The notes under the pieces are model-generated. The model saw only the letters and a list, made by a program, of their open reading frames with translations. It searched no databases and was not told the DNA's origin. A program made the position numbers and the translations under genes. From JACPNO01 sp963825405 (GTDB lineage: Bacteria; Acidobacteriota; Terriglobia; Bryobacterales; Bryobacteraceae), in assembly GCA_963825405.1 (NCBI GenBank), contig CAWGTB010000016.1, positions 1 to 64,000 on the forward strand: a DNA stretch of 64,000 nt, read 5' to 3'. Positions 8,614 through 17,741 of this stretch are shown piece by piece; within the stretch, counting starts at the first letter, position 1; the number at the start of each line of letters is the position of its first letter.

Positions 8614-10047
8614 TCACTCCGTGCGAGGGTATAACAGCGGCCCTCGAATCTGCAACTCGGTGGGATGGTTTGAGCAGTCGGGAATGGGCGTTAATGAATA
8701 ATAATTCAAACCGTAGCGCAGGCTGCGATTGAGTTCCGCGACGCAGACCCGCTCCCGCACGGGCTCGACCTGGCGCCATAGGGGCCGCGCTGTCGCCAGG
8801 GTATCGATCAGCGGAACCGCCTGGCGCTGCAGATACAAAATGCCCGCCATTACTGCCATCACAGTTAGCGTGAACGCGACGACGCGTTCCCGTTCTCGCG
8901 CAAATTCCCACACCGCAGCGGCGACAAGCAAAGGCATAAGCCAGAGCCATTGAAACCTTGGCCAGGCGGCGGCGCTTAATCCGCCAGCCAACGCGCTTGG
9001 CAGAATCCCAGCGATGGCCGGGATGAACACCAGCAGGATCACAGTGGCAGTCAGCACCCATTTTGCGTGGCTGGTTTCGGCCAGCGCACGGCCCAAAAGC
9101 ACTGCCAACGCCGGCATCAACGGCAAAATGTAGCCCGGAAGTTTATTGGTCGCGAGCGAAAAAAACAGGAGCCCGAAAATTATCGAGACCAGCAAGAATC
9201 GGCACCGCCGGTCATGATAAAGCGCAGTCTTGAAAAGCAGCGCGAGGGCCGGAATCCAGGGAAACAGCGCCGCGATCAAAACAGGCAGGTAATACCAGAA
9301 CGCCTGTGGATGTCCCACCGCGGCCGAGCCAAATCGCTGGAAATGCTGCTCCCAGAACAACTTCTGCAGGAATGGCCACCCATTGCGCACATAACAAAGC
9401 ACATACCATGGCAGCACAACCACCAGAAACGCGCCCGCAACGAACGGCCGGAACCAATCCAGCATGCGTTTCCGGCCCATCCAAATCAACGGCACGGCCA
9501 ACACCAGCGGGACCAATCCTTTCGCCATAACGGCGATGCCCAACAGCGCTGCGGCAAGGGGTAAGCGCTCACGTTCGCCGGTGTCGAGCCAGCGTAGCAA
9601 CAGCAGCATCGCGGCGGAAAAAGCCGCCGCCATAGGCAGATCGGTCACTGCCACGCGGCTGAACGCCAACCAGCCCGCGCTGGTGGCCAGGATTGCGGTC
9701 GCGTACCCAGCCGCCTCGTCGCCAAATTCGTGGCGCAAAATCCAAAAGAAGAACACCAAAAACGCGATGCTGAACAACGCCACCGGAATGCGCGGCGCAA
9801 GCTCTTCGCCCAGGCCGGCGCGAAACCCAACCCCGGTCAACCAGTACAAAAGGGCAGGCTTTTCGAACCAAGGCTCGCCCCACAATCGCGGCGTCACCCA
9901 ATCGCCCGACTGCGCCATCTCCCGGCCAATCGCGGCATAGCGCGGTTCATCCGGACCAACCAGCCCCATGCCATCCAGGCGCCACAAATACAGCACGCAC
10001 AGACACGGGATCGCGAGCCAATACGCGCGCGATGTGCTCCGTAACAT
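8614..10047 (-). CDS. GT39/ArnT-like membrane glycosyltransferase
   Basis: A 477-residue polytopic protein with about 11-12 membrane spans. The N-terminal loop holds GPDEPRYAAIGREMAQSGDW followed by WFEKPALLYWLTG. These match the first periplasmic loop of ArnT/protein-mannosyltransferase relatives, where the acidic residue is catalytic. Such enzymes move a sugar from a polyprenyl phosphate donor to lipid A, protein or another acceptor on the outer face of the inner membrane. It ends 4 bp before the DMT transporter gene begins, so the two are likely cotranscribed. Donor and acceptor are unknown. Confidence 0.8.
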   Translation of the reverse strand: MLRSTSRAYWLAIPCLCVLYLWRLDGMGLVGPDEPRYAAIGREMAQSGDWVTPRLWGEPWFEKPALLYWLTGVGFRAGLGEELAPRIPVALFSIAFLVFFFWILRHEFGDEAAGYATAILATSAGWLAFSRVAVTDLPMAAAFSAAMLLLLRWLDTGERERLPLAAALLGIAVMAKGLVPLVLAVPLIWMGRKRMLDWFRPFVAGAFLVVVLPWYVLCYVRNGWPFLQKLFWEQHFQRFGSAAVGHPQAFWYYLPVLIAALFPWIPALALLFKTALYHDRRCRFLLVSIIFGLLFFSLATNKLPGYILPLMPALAVLLGRALAETSHAKWVLTATVILLVFIPAIAGILPSALAGGLSAAAWPRFQWLWLMPLLVAAAVWEFARERERVVAFTLTVMAVMAGILYLQRQAVPLIDTLATARPLWRQVEPVRERVCVAELNRSLRYGLNYYSLTPIPDCSNHPTELQIRGPLLYPRTE

Positions 10048-10069
10048 TCGTCAATTATAATGAACGTGA

Positions 10070-10597
10070 GTGTTGCTCCCCTTCAGCCTGATTCTGGCGC
10101 TGGCCGCAATGGCCGAAACGCGTGTCTGCGTTTGCGAGCTGAATAACGCGCAAAGCATGGCGGAGAAGCAATGCAGCCTGTGCGCGGAAGCGGAAAAACA
10201 AACCGCCGACGCGCCGGTTTTCTTCCTGAAAGACATCAATCCGCGGAAACCCAATCGCTGGCTGGCGCTGCCACGCGCCCATCAACACGTGCTTTCTGAA
10301 ATGCCCCCAGAAGCGCGCCTGGTTTACTGGAACGCCGCCATCGAAAAAGCGCGCGCGCTTTGGGGCGACGATTGGGGCCTGGCCATGAATGGCGATGAGC
10401 GGCGCACGCAATGTCATACGCATTTGCACATTGGCAAGCTGCTGGAAGGCACCGAGACTTCCCCGCCCGCTATTGTGGATTCACCCGCCGCCATTTCCAT
10501 TCCCACCGACGGCACCGGATTCTGGGTGCACCCCGTCGCGGGCAAGCTGCACGTGCATTCGGGCGAACAAGTTACTGAATTCGTACTCATGAGGTAA
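10070..10597 (+). CDS. Exported histidine-triad (HIT)-like protein
   Basis: A 175-residue protein with a hydrophobic N-terminus (LLPFSLILALAAMAE), probably a signal peptide. The start is a GTG at 10070 or the next TTG. CHTHLHIGKL places His116, His118 and His120 in the HIT arrangement used by nucleotide hydrolases/transferases and CDP-diacylglycerol pyrophosphatase. Cysteines at VCVCEL and CSLC could bind a metal, as in zinc-containing HIT proteins. An exported HIT protein is less common than the cytoplasmic kind. The uxaA-type gene starts 10 bp downstream, suggesting cotranscription, though no shared pathway is obvious. Confidence 0.65.
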   Translation: MLLPFSLILALAAMAETRVCVCELNNAQSMAEKQCSLCAEAEKQTADAPVFFLKDINPRKPNRWLALPRAHQHVLSEMPPEARLVYWNAAIEKARALWGDDWGLAMNGDERRTQCHTHLHIGKLLEGTETSPPAIVDSPAAISIPTDGTGFWVHPVAGKLHVHSGEQVTEFVLMR

Positions 10598-10607
10598 GGT
10601 CAACACT

Positions 10608-12147
10608 ATGGAACTTTTGGAAATCGCGAAACTCCCCACGGCCGAAAACTCCGCCATTCACCTGAATGCGATGGACAACATCGCCGTCGCGCGCGTGCCG
10701 CTCTCACCGGGCGCCGCGCTGCGCATCGACGGCACCGCCGTGACGGTGCGCGACACCGTGCCTGCCGGTCACAAGATCGCCATCGCGCGCATTCAGGCGG
10801 GCGACATTATTCACCGCTACGGGCAGTCGATCGGACGCGCCAAGCAGACCATCGAAGCCGGTTCGCATGTGCACACACACAATGTGTCATTTGAAGAGAT
10901 GGCGTTCGACTACGAATATCCGGCCGGCGAAATTGCCTACCCCGCGCCCGCGAAAGACATCCCGACCTTCCTCGGATACCCGCGCGAAGACGGCCGGGTG
11001 GGCACGCGGAATTACATCGCCGTGGTGGCCGCCAGCAATTGCGCCGCACACACCGCCGAGCTCATCGCCGCCAGCTTCGACAGCGAAACCCTGCCGCCCA
11101 ACATCGATGGCGTGGTGGCTTTTCCGCATGGCGAAGGCTGCGGCCACACCATCGGCCCCGATACCGTGCAGCTTCAGCGCACCCTGGCCGGCGTTCTGGC
11201 TCACCCCAACGTGAGCGCCGCGATTATTCTGGGCCTCGGCTGCGAAGTGAATCAGATCGATCATTACCTGGGTCCCAATGCTCCGCGCTCGACACGCCTG
11301 GTGGGCATGACGCTGCAAAATAGCGGCGGTACTCGTGGAGCGCTCGAAGCCGCGCGGCGCGAAATCCGCCAGCTCATGGACCAGGGTTCGGCCGAGCAGC
11401 GCGTACCCGTTCCGGCGTCCAAAATCGTACTGGGCCTCAACTGCGGCGGCTCCGATTCCTTCTCCGGCATCACCGCCAACCCGGCGCTGGGCGTGTGCTC
11501 GGACATGCTGGCCGCCATTGGCGCAACCGCGGTGCTGGCCGAAACCACGGAAATTTTCGGCGCTGAGCACCTGCTGGTAAAGCGCGCGCGCAATCGCAAG
11601 GTTGCGGAGAAACTGCTGAGCATGGTCACCGGATACAAGAAGTACCTAACCCGCTTCGGCGGCAGCTTCGACGACAATCCGTCACCTGGCAACAAAGAAG
11701 GCGGGCTCACCAACATCCTGGAAAAATCGCTGGGCGCGGTAGCCAAAGCCGGCAAATCGCCGTTGATGGATGTGGTCGATTACGCCGAACGCGTCACCTC
11801 GCCCGGATTCGTCTTCATGAATACGCCCGGCTACGATCCGGTCTCGCTGACCGGCCTCGCCGCCGGCGGATGCAACCTGATCGCCTTCACCACCGGACGC
11901 GGCAGCGCCATCGGATTTCCGTCGATTCCGGTAATCAAGATCGCCACCAACGGCGTCACTTACCGCCGCATGATCGACAACATGGATATCAACGCCGGAA
12001 CGCATTGCCGACGGCGACAAGAGCATCGACCAGGTGGGCCGCGAAATTTTCGACATGGTGTTGAAAACCGCTTCCGGTCAGAAGACCTGCGCTGAGCGGC
12101 TTGGTCATAAGGAGTTCGTGCCGTGGCGCGTCGGCCCGGTGCTGTGA
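10608..12147 (+). CDS. UxaA-family altronate/galactarate dehydratase (one frameshift)
   Basis: The first about 90 residues form an SAF domain (VARVPLSPGAALRIDGTAV, then GDIIHRYGQSIGRAKQTIEA). It is joined to a UxaA catalytic domain with YPREDGRVGTRNYIAVVAAS, FPHGEGCGHTIGPD, LGLGCEVNQID, LGLNCGGSDSFSGITANPAL and AAGGCNLIAFTTGRGSAIGF. An extra C near 12003 throws the end out of frame. Removing it gives INAGTIADGDKSIDQVG through HKEFVPWRVGPVL and a stop at 12145-12147, for about 512 residues, the full family length. Enzymes of this family dehydrate altronate, galactarate or related sugar acids using iron. The substrate is not resolved, and no other sugar-acid gene is nearby. Confidence 0.8.
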
Positions 12148-12163
12148 GCCGGTTACAATAAAA

Positions 12164-13102
12164 ATGATGCCTCGAACACTTCGTTTTGCATCTTTTCTGG
12201 CTGGATTGTTGGCGGTTGCCCTGTCCGCCGCCGAGACCACGCCTGCTCCAAAAACCGCCTTCGATAAGGCCGCGATGGAAAGTTACGTGCGCCATTTGTT
12301 TATCTGGCCGGCCAAAATCAAAGTGGAAATTGCGGATCCCAAGCCGTCTTCGGTGCCGGGATTCCAGGAAGTGCTGGTGACAGCCTCCGCCGAGGGCGCG
12401 CGCCATGAGGAAGTTTTTTATGTTTCCAAGGATGGCCAGAAAATCTTGCGGGGCGTCGCCTACGACGTTAACCAGAATCCGTTCAAAGCGCAGCTCGATA
12501 AGCTTCACACCCAGAACGACCCCAGCTTTGGCACTCCCGGCGCACCCGTAGTACTGGTGCTCTTCAGCGACTTCGAATGTCCGTATTGCAAGGAAGAAGC
12601 CAAGGTGCTGCGGACCAACCTGCTGAGCACGTATCCGAAGGAGGTGCGACTGTATTTCAAAAATTTGCCGCTCACTCACCTTCATCCCTGGGCCAAGACC
12701 GCCGCGATTGCCGGGCGTTGCATTTACCAGCAAAAGCCGGACGCCTTCTGGCTCTATCACGATTGGATTTTTGAGCATCAGACGGAAGTCACGGCGCAAA
12801 ATTTTTCTGCCAAACTAGCGGAATTCGTTAAGGGCAAAGAGGTCGACGAATTGCAGCTCAATCGCTGCGTGGACACCAAGGCCACCGAAGCCGACATCGA
12901 CCAATCCATCAAGGACGGCCAAGCGCTCAGCGTCACGGCTACACCCACAGTCTTCGTCAACGGCCGGCAGTTGGCGGGCCAGCAGGCCACCTGGCCGAAT
13001 CTCCGGGCCATCATCGATTACGAAATTGAATATCAGAAGACAGCCAAGAACGCCGGCGAAGATTGCGGGTGCGAAGTGACACTGCCTTCGCCACTCAAGT
13101 AG
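12164..13102 (+). CDS. Exported DsbA-like thioredoxin-fold protein
   Basis: The start at 12164 (12167 possible) gives a signal peptide; the protein is 312 residues. An N-terminal domain (about 30-115) precedes a DsbA/thioredoxin domain with the redox pair C139-P-Y-C142 inside LFSDFECPYC. The cis-proline loop is ATPTVFVNGRQL. It is closest to the DSBA/Com1-like thioredoxin_4 family, which oxidises or isomerises disulfides in the periplasm. Other cysteines sit at GRCIY, NRCVD and the C-terminal CGC. The uxaA stop is 16 bp upstream, so readthrough transcription is possible. Confidence 0.8.
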   Translation: MMPRTLRFASFLAGLLAVALSAAETTPAPKTAFDKAAMESYVRHLFIWPAKIKVEIADPKPSSVPGFQEVLVTASAEGARHEEVFYVSKDGQKILRGVAYDVNQNPFKAQLDKLHTQNDPSFGTPGAPVVLVLFSDFECPYCKEEAKVLRTNLLSTYPKEVRLYFKNLPLTHLHPWAKTAAIAGRCIYQQKPDAFWLYHDWIFEHQTEVTAQNFSAKLAEFVKGKEVDELQLNRCVDTKATEADIDQSIKDGQALSVTATPTVFVNGRQLAGQQATWPNLRAIIDYEIEYQKTAKNAGEDCGCEVTLPSPLK

Positions 13103-13130
13103 TTTCCTCAGAACGAAAACATGAAAAATT

Positions 13131-13205
13131 TCACGCAGAGACGCAGAGCAGACAAAGTAAGACCTATGCTTAGGTTTACTCTGCGCTCTCTGCGTCTCTG
13201 CGTGA
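13131..13205. repeat. Inverted repeat of the CTCTGCGTCTCTGCGTG type
   Basis: Left arm TCACGCAGAGACGCAGAG (13131-13148) and right arm CTCTGCGTCTCTGCGTGA (13188-13205) are perfect 18-bp inverted copies around a 39-bp spacer. Related 'ctctgcgtctctgcgtg' palindromes are, to my knowledge, widespread intergenic repeats in several environmental bacterial lineages. Here the element overlaps the 5' end of the M28 peptidase gene, and the right arm is translated as part of its signal peptide. Confidence 0.8.
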
Positions 13206-15019
13206 CACTTCTTGTTGTTTTTTTCGCTGTAGGCGCACCTCCACCCATCTCCGTCGAGCGCTATATCGACGAAGTTAAATTTCTCGCCTCCCCCGAAATG
13301 CGCGGCCGCGCCACCGGCTCCCGCGAGCTTGAAAAAGCGGCGGATTACATTGCCGGCCTCTTCAAAACCATCGGCCTCCAACCCGTCGAAGGCAGCACCG
13401 GTTACATGCAGCCGTTTTCCGTAACCACCAACGCCCGCCTGGGCGGCGCCAATCATTTTGAATACACCGAAGGCGGCCACGCGACATCACTCAAGTTGAA
13501 CGAAGATTTCCTGCCCTTCAATTTTTCCGCGCGCGGCAAAGTGGCGGCCCGTGTGGTTTTCGCCGGCTACGGCATCACCGCCCCGGAATACGGCTATGAC
13601 GACTACGCCGGCATCGATGTCCACGACAAACTGGTCCTCATTCTGCGCCACGAGCCCCAGGAATATGACGAGAAGAGCGTCTTCGACGGCCGGGTCTACA
13701 CCGAGCACGCTCAGTTTTTTAGCAAAGCCGTAAACGCCAAGCTGCACGGTGCCCGCGGCGTGATCCTGATCAATGATCAGGCCAACCATCGCGGCGACTC
13801 CGACGACATGGAGAAATTCGGCAAAACTGTCGGGCCGAATGACGCCGGCATTCCCTTTGTACAAGTGAAGTTCGATGTCGCCGCGCGCTGGGTCAAAGCC
13901 TCCGGCAAAGATCTAGATGAAGAAGCAGCGGCCATTGACCGCGATCTCCAGCCGCGCTCTTTCCCGCTAGATGATTCGCTCGAAGTGCACGCCAACGTGG
14001 ATGTGGAGCGCGTGATCAAGACCGTGCACAACGTGGTCGGATATCTGCCCGGATTAACCGACGAGTACATCGTAATCGGCGCGCATTTCGATCATCTCGG
14101 CTTTGGCGAGCAGTTTTCCATGTCGCCCTCGCAAGCCGGAACCACGATCCATCCCGGCGCCGACGACAATGCATCTGGAACGGCTGGCGTGATCGAACTG
14201 GCGCGGTGGTTTGCCGCCCAGCCTAAACAGGCCCGCGGCATCCTGTTCATGACCTTCGCGGGCGAAGAACTGGGCTTGCTGGGATCAAGCTTTTACGTGA
14301 ATCACCCCGCGCTGGCGCTGGGCAAGGCTGTAGCCATGATCAATATGGACATGATCGGCAGGGTGCGCGACGGCAAGGTCTACATCGGCGGCACGGCCAC
14401 CGGGACCACGCTCAAAGCCGTGGTCGAGCCGGTGGTCCAGCATCATACGGAACTGCACTTCGATTATTCCGATACCAGCGGCTACGGCTCGAGCGATCAT
14501 ACCTCGTTCACCACCAAGCAGGTGCCGGTGCTGTTCTTCTTTTCCGGATTGCATGGCGACTACCACAAGCCGAGCGATACCTGGGACAAGATCGAGGGTC
14601 CGGAGACGGTGGATTTGCTGGGCGTGATTGGGGAAATCGGCTCGAAGCTGCGCGAAGCAAGCGACCGGCCGCAATTCGTGCGCGTGAAAGAAACGGCATC
14701 TCCGCACGGCGATGTGGCGGTGGCCGGAACGTCGGCTTCCACCAGTTCGGGCTATGGCCCGGATTTCGGCAGCATTCCGGATTTCGCCGAGGTTCCCACC
14801 GGTGTCCGTTTTGCCGATGTGCGCGACGGGTCGCCCGCCGCCGAAGCAGGTTTGCGCGCAGGCGACATTCTGATCGAATTCGACGGCAAACCGATTGGCA
14901 ATCTCTACGACTTCACCTACGCGCTGCGCAGCAAGAAACCAGGCGACCTGATCACGGTAAAAGTGCTGCGCGACGGCGCGCCCACAACCGCAAAAGTCTT
15001 ATTGCGCAAACGGAAGTGA
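13166..15019 (+). CDS. Exported M28 zinc aminopeptidase with PA and PDZ domains
   Basis: The preferred start at 13166 gives a signal peptide (LRSLRLCVTLLVVFFAV); an upstream ATG at 13121 only adds repeat-derived residues. Order: N-terminal helices, a PA insert (about 110-260: GKVAARVVFAGYGI to GARGVILIND), then the M28 catalytic core. Apparent zinc ligands and catalytic residues are H in GAHFDHLGFG, D in GADDNASGT, EE in FAGEELGLLGS, D in NMDMIGRV and H in SSDHTSF. The last about 90 residues are a PDZ domain (RDGSPAAEAGLRAGDILIE). It should release N-terminal residues from peptides outside the cytoplasm, with PDZ helping target selection. Confidence 0.85.
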   Translation: MLRFTLRSLRLCVTLLVVFFAVGAPPPISVERYIDEVKFLASPEMRGRATGSRELEKAADYIAGLFKTIGLQPVEGSTGYMQPFSVTTNARLGGANHFEYTEGGHATSLKLNEDFLPFNFSARGKVAARVVFAGYGITAPEYGYDDYAGIDVHDKLVLILRHEPQEYDEKSVFDGRVYTEHAQFFSKAVNAKLHGARGVILINDQANHRGDSDDMEKFGKTVGPNDAGIPFVQVKFDVAARWVKASGKDLDEEAAAIDRDLQPRSFPLDDSLEVHANVDVERVIKTVHNVVGYLPGLTDEYIVIGAHFDHLGFGEQFSMSPSQAGTTIHPGADDNASGTAGVIELARWFAAQPKQARGILFMTFAGEELGLLGSSFYVNHPALALGKAVAMINMDMIGRVRDGKVYIGGTATGTTLKAVVEPVVQHHTELHFDYSDTSGYGSSDHTSFTTKQVPVLFFFSGLHGDYHKPSDTWDKIEGPETVDLLGVIGEIGSKLREASDRPQFVRVKETASPHGDVAVAGTSASTSSGYGPDFGSIPDFAEVPTGVRFADVRDGSPAAEAGLRAGDILIEFDGKPIGNLYDFTYALRSKKPGDLITVKVLRDGAPTTAKVLLRKRK

Positions 15020-15061
15020 ATTATCCGGCCGGACGGCCGATGAGTGACATAGCGACCCTCT

Positions 15062-15700
15062 ATGTCACGACCCGCCGACGCGCCACCAACCGCACCTGAA
15101 ACCGCCGAGGAGCGCGTGTGGCCGCTGCCGCCACTGATCCTGCATCCCTTTAGCAGTCAAGCCGGGCCGGGCAAGCTGCTCGAAGGCTCAAAAGCCGCCC
15201 TCATGCTGCGCGGCGTACTACCGCGCGACGCGTCCGATGACGAGGAGCTCACGCGTAAGCTGCTCGAAGGCCGCTATTGCGAAGTCCGCATGATTTATTA
15301 CATCGGGCGCGATCTGCAGCGCTGGGTCGAGCAGTGCATCGAGGTGATCGGCCACATCCCGGAGTTGGCTGGACAGCGCATCCGCGCCTCCAGTTTTTGC
15401 CGGTTGCTGGTCGACGATGCGCCGGACTCAGTCCGGCTCAAGCTGCAAGGGTGGGGCGTCAATGATTACCGGTTGGTTTTTTCACGGGCGATCGGGCTGA
15501 GTGCGCTGTTCCGCAAAGTTCCCCTGGCTGAAGGCCTAAGCGACGACTTCCTGCGCAACTACCATCGTTTTGCCGACCACCTGTTCACCTGCACCGAGCG
15601 CCTGGAGCCGTTTGCCGTCATCCACGCCGTCAACTTCCAGTTCGATCTCTACGGGTCGGGCGAGTTCTCTCGGATGCTGGCCGAGCAGTGGGGCGAATAG
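15062..15700 (+). CDS. Conserved-looking cytoplasmic protein of unknown function
   Basis: A 212-residue soluble protein with no signal peptide or membrane span. It starts with a Pro/Ala-rich tail and contains LPPLILHPFSSQAGPGKLLE, RKLLEGRYCEVRMIYYIGRD and IRASSFCRLLVDDAPDSV. The mix of helices and conserved-looking aromatics suggests a folded domain, but I recognise no family. It lies between the peptidase and the LarA-like gene, whose ATG is 23 bp after its stop, so the two may share a transcript. Confidence 0.6.
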   Translation: MSRPADAPPTAPETAEERVWPLPPLILHPFSSQAGPGKLLEGSKAALMLRGVLPRDASDDEELTRKLLEGRYCEVRMIYYIGRDLQRWVEQCIEVIGHIPELAGQRIRASSFCRLLVDDAPDSVRLKLQGWGVNDYRLVFSRAIGLSALFRKVPLAEGLSDDFLRNYHRFADHLFTCTERLEPFAVIHAVNFQFDLYGSGEFSRMLAEQWGE

Positions 15701-15723
15701 CGGCGGATTGCTATAATTCCGTC

Positions 15724-17007
15724 ATGCCGTTTCCCCGCCTTCTCCTTGCGCGTCAGAAATTCGCGGATCGCCGGATTCCCGATATTCCTCTGGCGGTTGC
15801 GCGTGAGCTAGGACAGTCGCCTTTCGGAGCCGGACTCGCGCCGGGATCGCGAATCGCCATCGGCGTGGGCAGCCGCGGCATCACCAATATCGCCACTATC
15901 GCCCGGGCCGTCGCCGATTTCTGGAAAGCCAAGGGCATGCAGCCATTCATCTTTCCGGCTATGGGCAGCCACGGCGCAGCCACCGCGCAAGGGCAGGCCG
16001 ACGTCCTGGCGCACTACGGCATCATCCAGGAAACCATGGGCTGTCCGATCGTCAGCTCGCTCGATGTGATTTCGCTTGGCAAAACCCCTGAAGGCATTGA
16101 AGCCTTCATGGATCGCAATGCCCACGAAAGCGCCGGCGTGATGCTGCTGGGCCGCGTGAAATGGCACACCGACTTTGCCGGTCCCATCGAAAGCGGCTTG
16201 TTCAAAATGATGGCCATTGGCCTGGGCAAGTTTGCTGGAGCGCAGCGCTATCACACTTACGCTCACAAACTCGGCCTGGCGCAGGTGATTCGAAGCATTG
16301 GCCGGCAAGTATTGGCGTCGGGGAAAATTCTCGGCGGCCTCGCCATTCTCGAAGATGCGTACCATCAGACCGCGCAAGTGAGCGCCGTGCCGGTAGATCA
16401 GATGGAGCAGCGCGAGGAAGAGCTGTTGCGCCTTGTGAAATCCTGGATGGGCCGTATTCCGGTCGATCTCGACGTCCTGATTCTGGATGAGATTGGCAAA
16501 AACATCAGCGGCGCCGGCATGGACACCAAAGTGGTGAACCGCAGCGTCTACGGGCAGTACAATTTGTGGCCGGATGCGCCGCGTATTGAGCGCATTTTCA
16601 TTCGCGATTTGAGCGACCTGACTTACGGCAACGCCGTGGGCTTGGGAATGGCGGATATCGTCGCCGACCGTCTGCTCGAAAAAGTGGATTGGAAGCCGAC
16701 TTCGATCAATTCCCTTACCGCTTCCACTCCGCAGGCGATGCGCATACCAGCGCATTTTCCGAGCGATCGCGAATGTCTGGAACGAATCTCGCCGACCGCC
16801 GGCAAAGTAGATCTCAACGATGTGACCTACGGCTGGATTCGCAACACACTGGAGCTCGACCGGATCGCGCTCAGCGAAAACCTGCTGCCGGTGATCCGCG
16901 AAAGTTCGCTGATCGAGATTCTAGGAACGCGCGACATGGAGTTCGATGCGGCCGGCAATCTGCAGGGTATGCCGATTCCGTCCGCAGAGCCGGTGGGAAC
17001 TCACTGA
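15724..17007 (+). CDS. LarA-like (DUF2088, lactate racemase N-terminal domain) protein
   Basis: A 427-residue protein starting at ATG 15724. IAIGVGSRGITNIATIARAV and FIFPAMGSHGAATAQGQADV match the nucleotide-like fold and 'GSHG/GTHR' loop of the LarA/DUF2088 family. Further blocks are GRVKWHTDFAGPIESGLFKM, GKFAGAQRYHTYAH and DEIGKNISGAGMDTKVVN. LarA racemases use a nickel-pincer cofactor, but many relatives lack nickel-site residues and have unknown activity. No larB/C/E cofactor genes are here, so I would not call it a lactate racemase. A DUF362-like reading is possible from the overall style. Confidence 0.6.
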   Translation: MPFPRLLLARQKFADRRIPDIPLAVARELGQSPFGAGLAPGSRIAIGVGSRGITNIATIARAVADFWKAKGMQPFIFPAMGSHGAATAQGQADVLAHYGIIQETMGCPIVSSLDVISLGKTPEGIEAFMDRNAHESAGVMLLGRVKWHTDFAGPIESGLFKMMAIGLGKFAGAQRYHTYAHKLGLAQVIRSIGRQVLASGKILGGLAILEDAYHQTAQVSAVPVDQMEQREEELLRLVKSWMGRIPVDLDVLILDEIGKNISGAGMDTKVVNRSVYGQYNLWPDAPRIERIFIRDLSDLTYGNAVGLGMADIVADRLLEKVDWKPTSINSLTASTPQAMRIPAHFPSDRECLERISPTAGKVDLNDVTYGWIRNTLELDRIALSENLLPVIRESSLIEILGTRDMEFDAAGNLQGMPIPSAEPVGTH

Positions 17008-17054
17008 TCTGGCTGCGTCACCGCTGCCATCGCCACCACCGGTTAAGAAACGCA

Positions 17055-17087
17055 CAGGTGGGTCTGCAACGCCGAGGTTCCCACCTG
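17055..17087. other. Stable hairpin between convergent genes
   Basis: CAGGTGGG (17055-17062) and CCCACCTG (17080-17087) form a perfect 8-bp stem over a 17-base loop. It sits between the convergent LarA-like gene and Flp pilin gene. There is no T-run on either side, so it is not a textbook intrinsic terminator. It may still act as a bidirectional transcript end. Confidence 0.35.
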
Positions 17088-17100
17088 CCGAGCGTTCGGT

Positions 17101-17295
17101 CTAGCTGGCCGCTGCGGCGGTCATAACCGAGCTGATCTTCGAAAACACCGTGCTAATGCTGCTCGAAACCGAGGGCATCAGCGCCCCCGCGGCAACCGCT
17201 ACGAAACCCGCCATCAAAGCATACTCGATCAAATCCTGACCGCGTGTGTCCGTAACGATCTTCAACCGCATGATCTTGCCGATAAGATTTTTCAT
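17101..17295 (-). CDS. Flp/Fap-type type IVb pilin
   Basis: A 64-residue protein starting at ATG 17295, chosen for the strong GGAGGAG ribosome site just upstream. It has a short basic leader ending DTRG, then QDLIEYALMAGFVAVAAGAL. This is the Flp pattern: cleavage after Gly, with Glu and Tyr at +5 and +6, then a hydrophobic stretch and a Ser-rich tail. Flp pilins are processed by TadV/CpaA and assembled by the Tad secretion machine for surface attachment. No tad/cpa gene occurs in the window, so it is an orphan pilin locus. Confidence 0.85.
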   Translation of the reverse strand: MKNLIGKIMRLKIVTDTRGQDLIEYALMAGFVAVAAGALMPSVSSSISTVFSKISSVMTAAAAS

Positions 17296-17741
17296 TGTTT
17301 TCTTCTCCTCCTCCAGCATTCTGGATTGCCTCTAGATTGATCTTGCCAGCCGCGCCCGTCCATTGAAATTAGGTCGATCCCTCACCGGATCGCTTAGTTT
17401 GGCCCGGTTACTAAGCAGTTCACCCAGTGACAGGTACCGGTGGCACAGGCAGGCTTCATTTATCGCCGTTCAGCGCCTATTCCAATCTCTAGGGGTTATT
17501 TTGGAAAATATTTTTTGGTGACGTCAGGTCCTCCGGTTCAGAGTGAACTGCGGCGCGCCCCTTCGCCGAATTCGATCTCCAGGCGAAACTACCGGAATCG
17601 AGAGACCCCCGCTGATCGCCTTCGCCACGGCCTCTTCGCAGGTCGAGGTGCGAAAAAAGAAGCGCTTCCGGCCCTCCCCTTGGAAGGCTGGCGAGGGTGG
17701 CGCGTTCTCCCGCGGTGAATGCTGATTGCGAAGCTCTTGCC
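17296..17741. other. Gene-free stretch upstream of the Flp pilin
   Basis: About 446 bp without a convincing gene. Short open frames on both strands lack start context and family features. The part next to the pilin holds its ribosome site. An AT-rich patch at about 17493-17522 (GGTTATTTTGGAAAATATTT) is the best place for a pilin promoter, leaving a long leader. Around 17660-17710 lies a pyrimidine/purine-rich stretch (GGCCCTCCCCTTGGAAGG) of the sort common in intergenic repeats. I see no tRNA or riboswitch fold. Confidence 0.5.

Noticed and set aside
17055..17087. Hairpin as an intrinsic terminator
   Set aside because: The stem is good but has no T-run on either strand, so it is listed only as a structure of uncertain role.
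17440..17718. 92-codon plus-strand frame in the gene-free stretch
   Set aside because: Arg/Pro-rich shadow composition with no ribosome site or family features.
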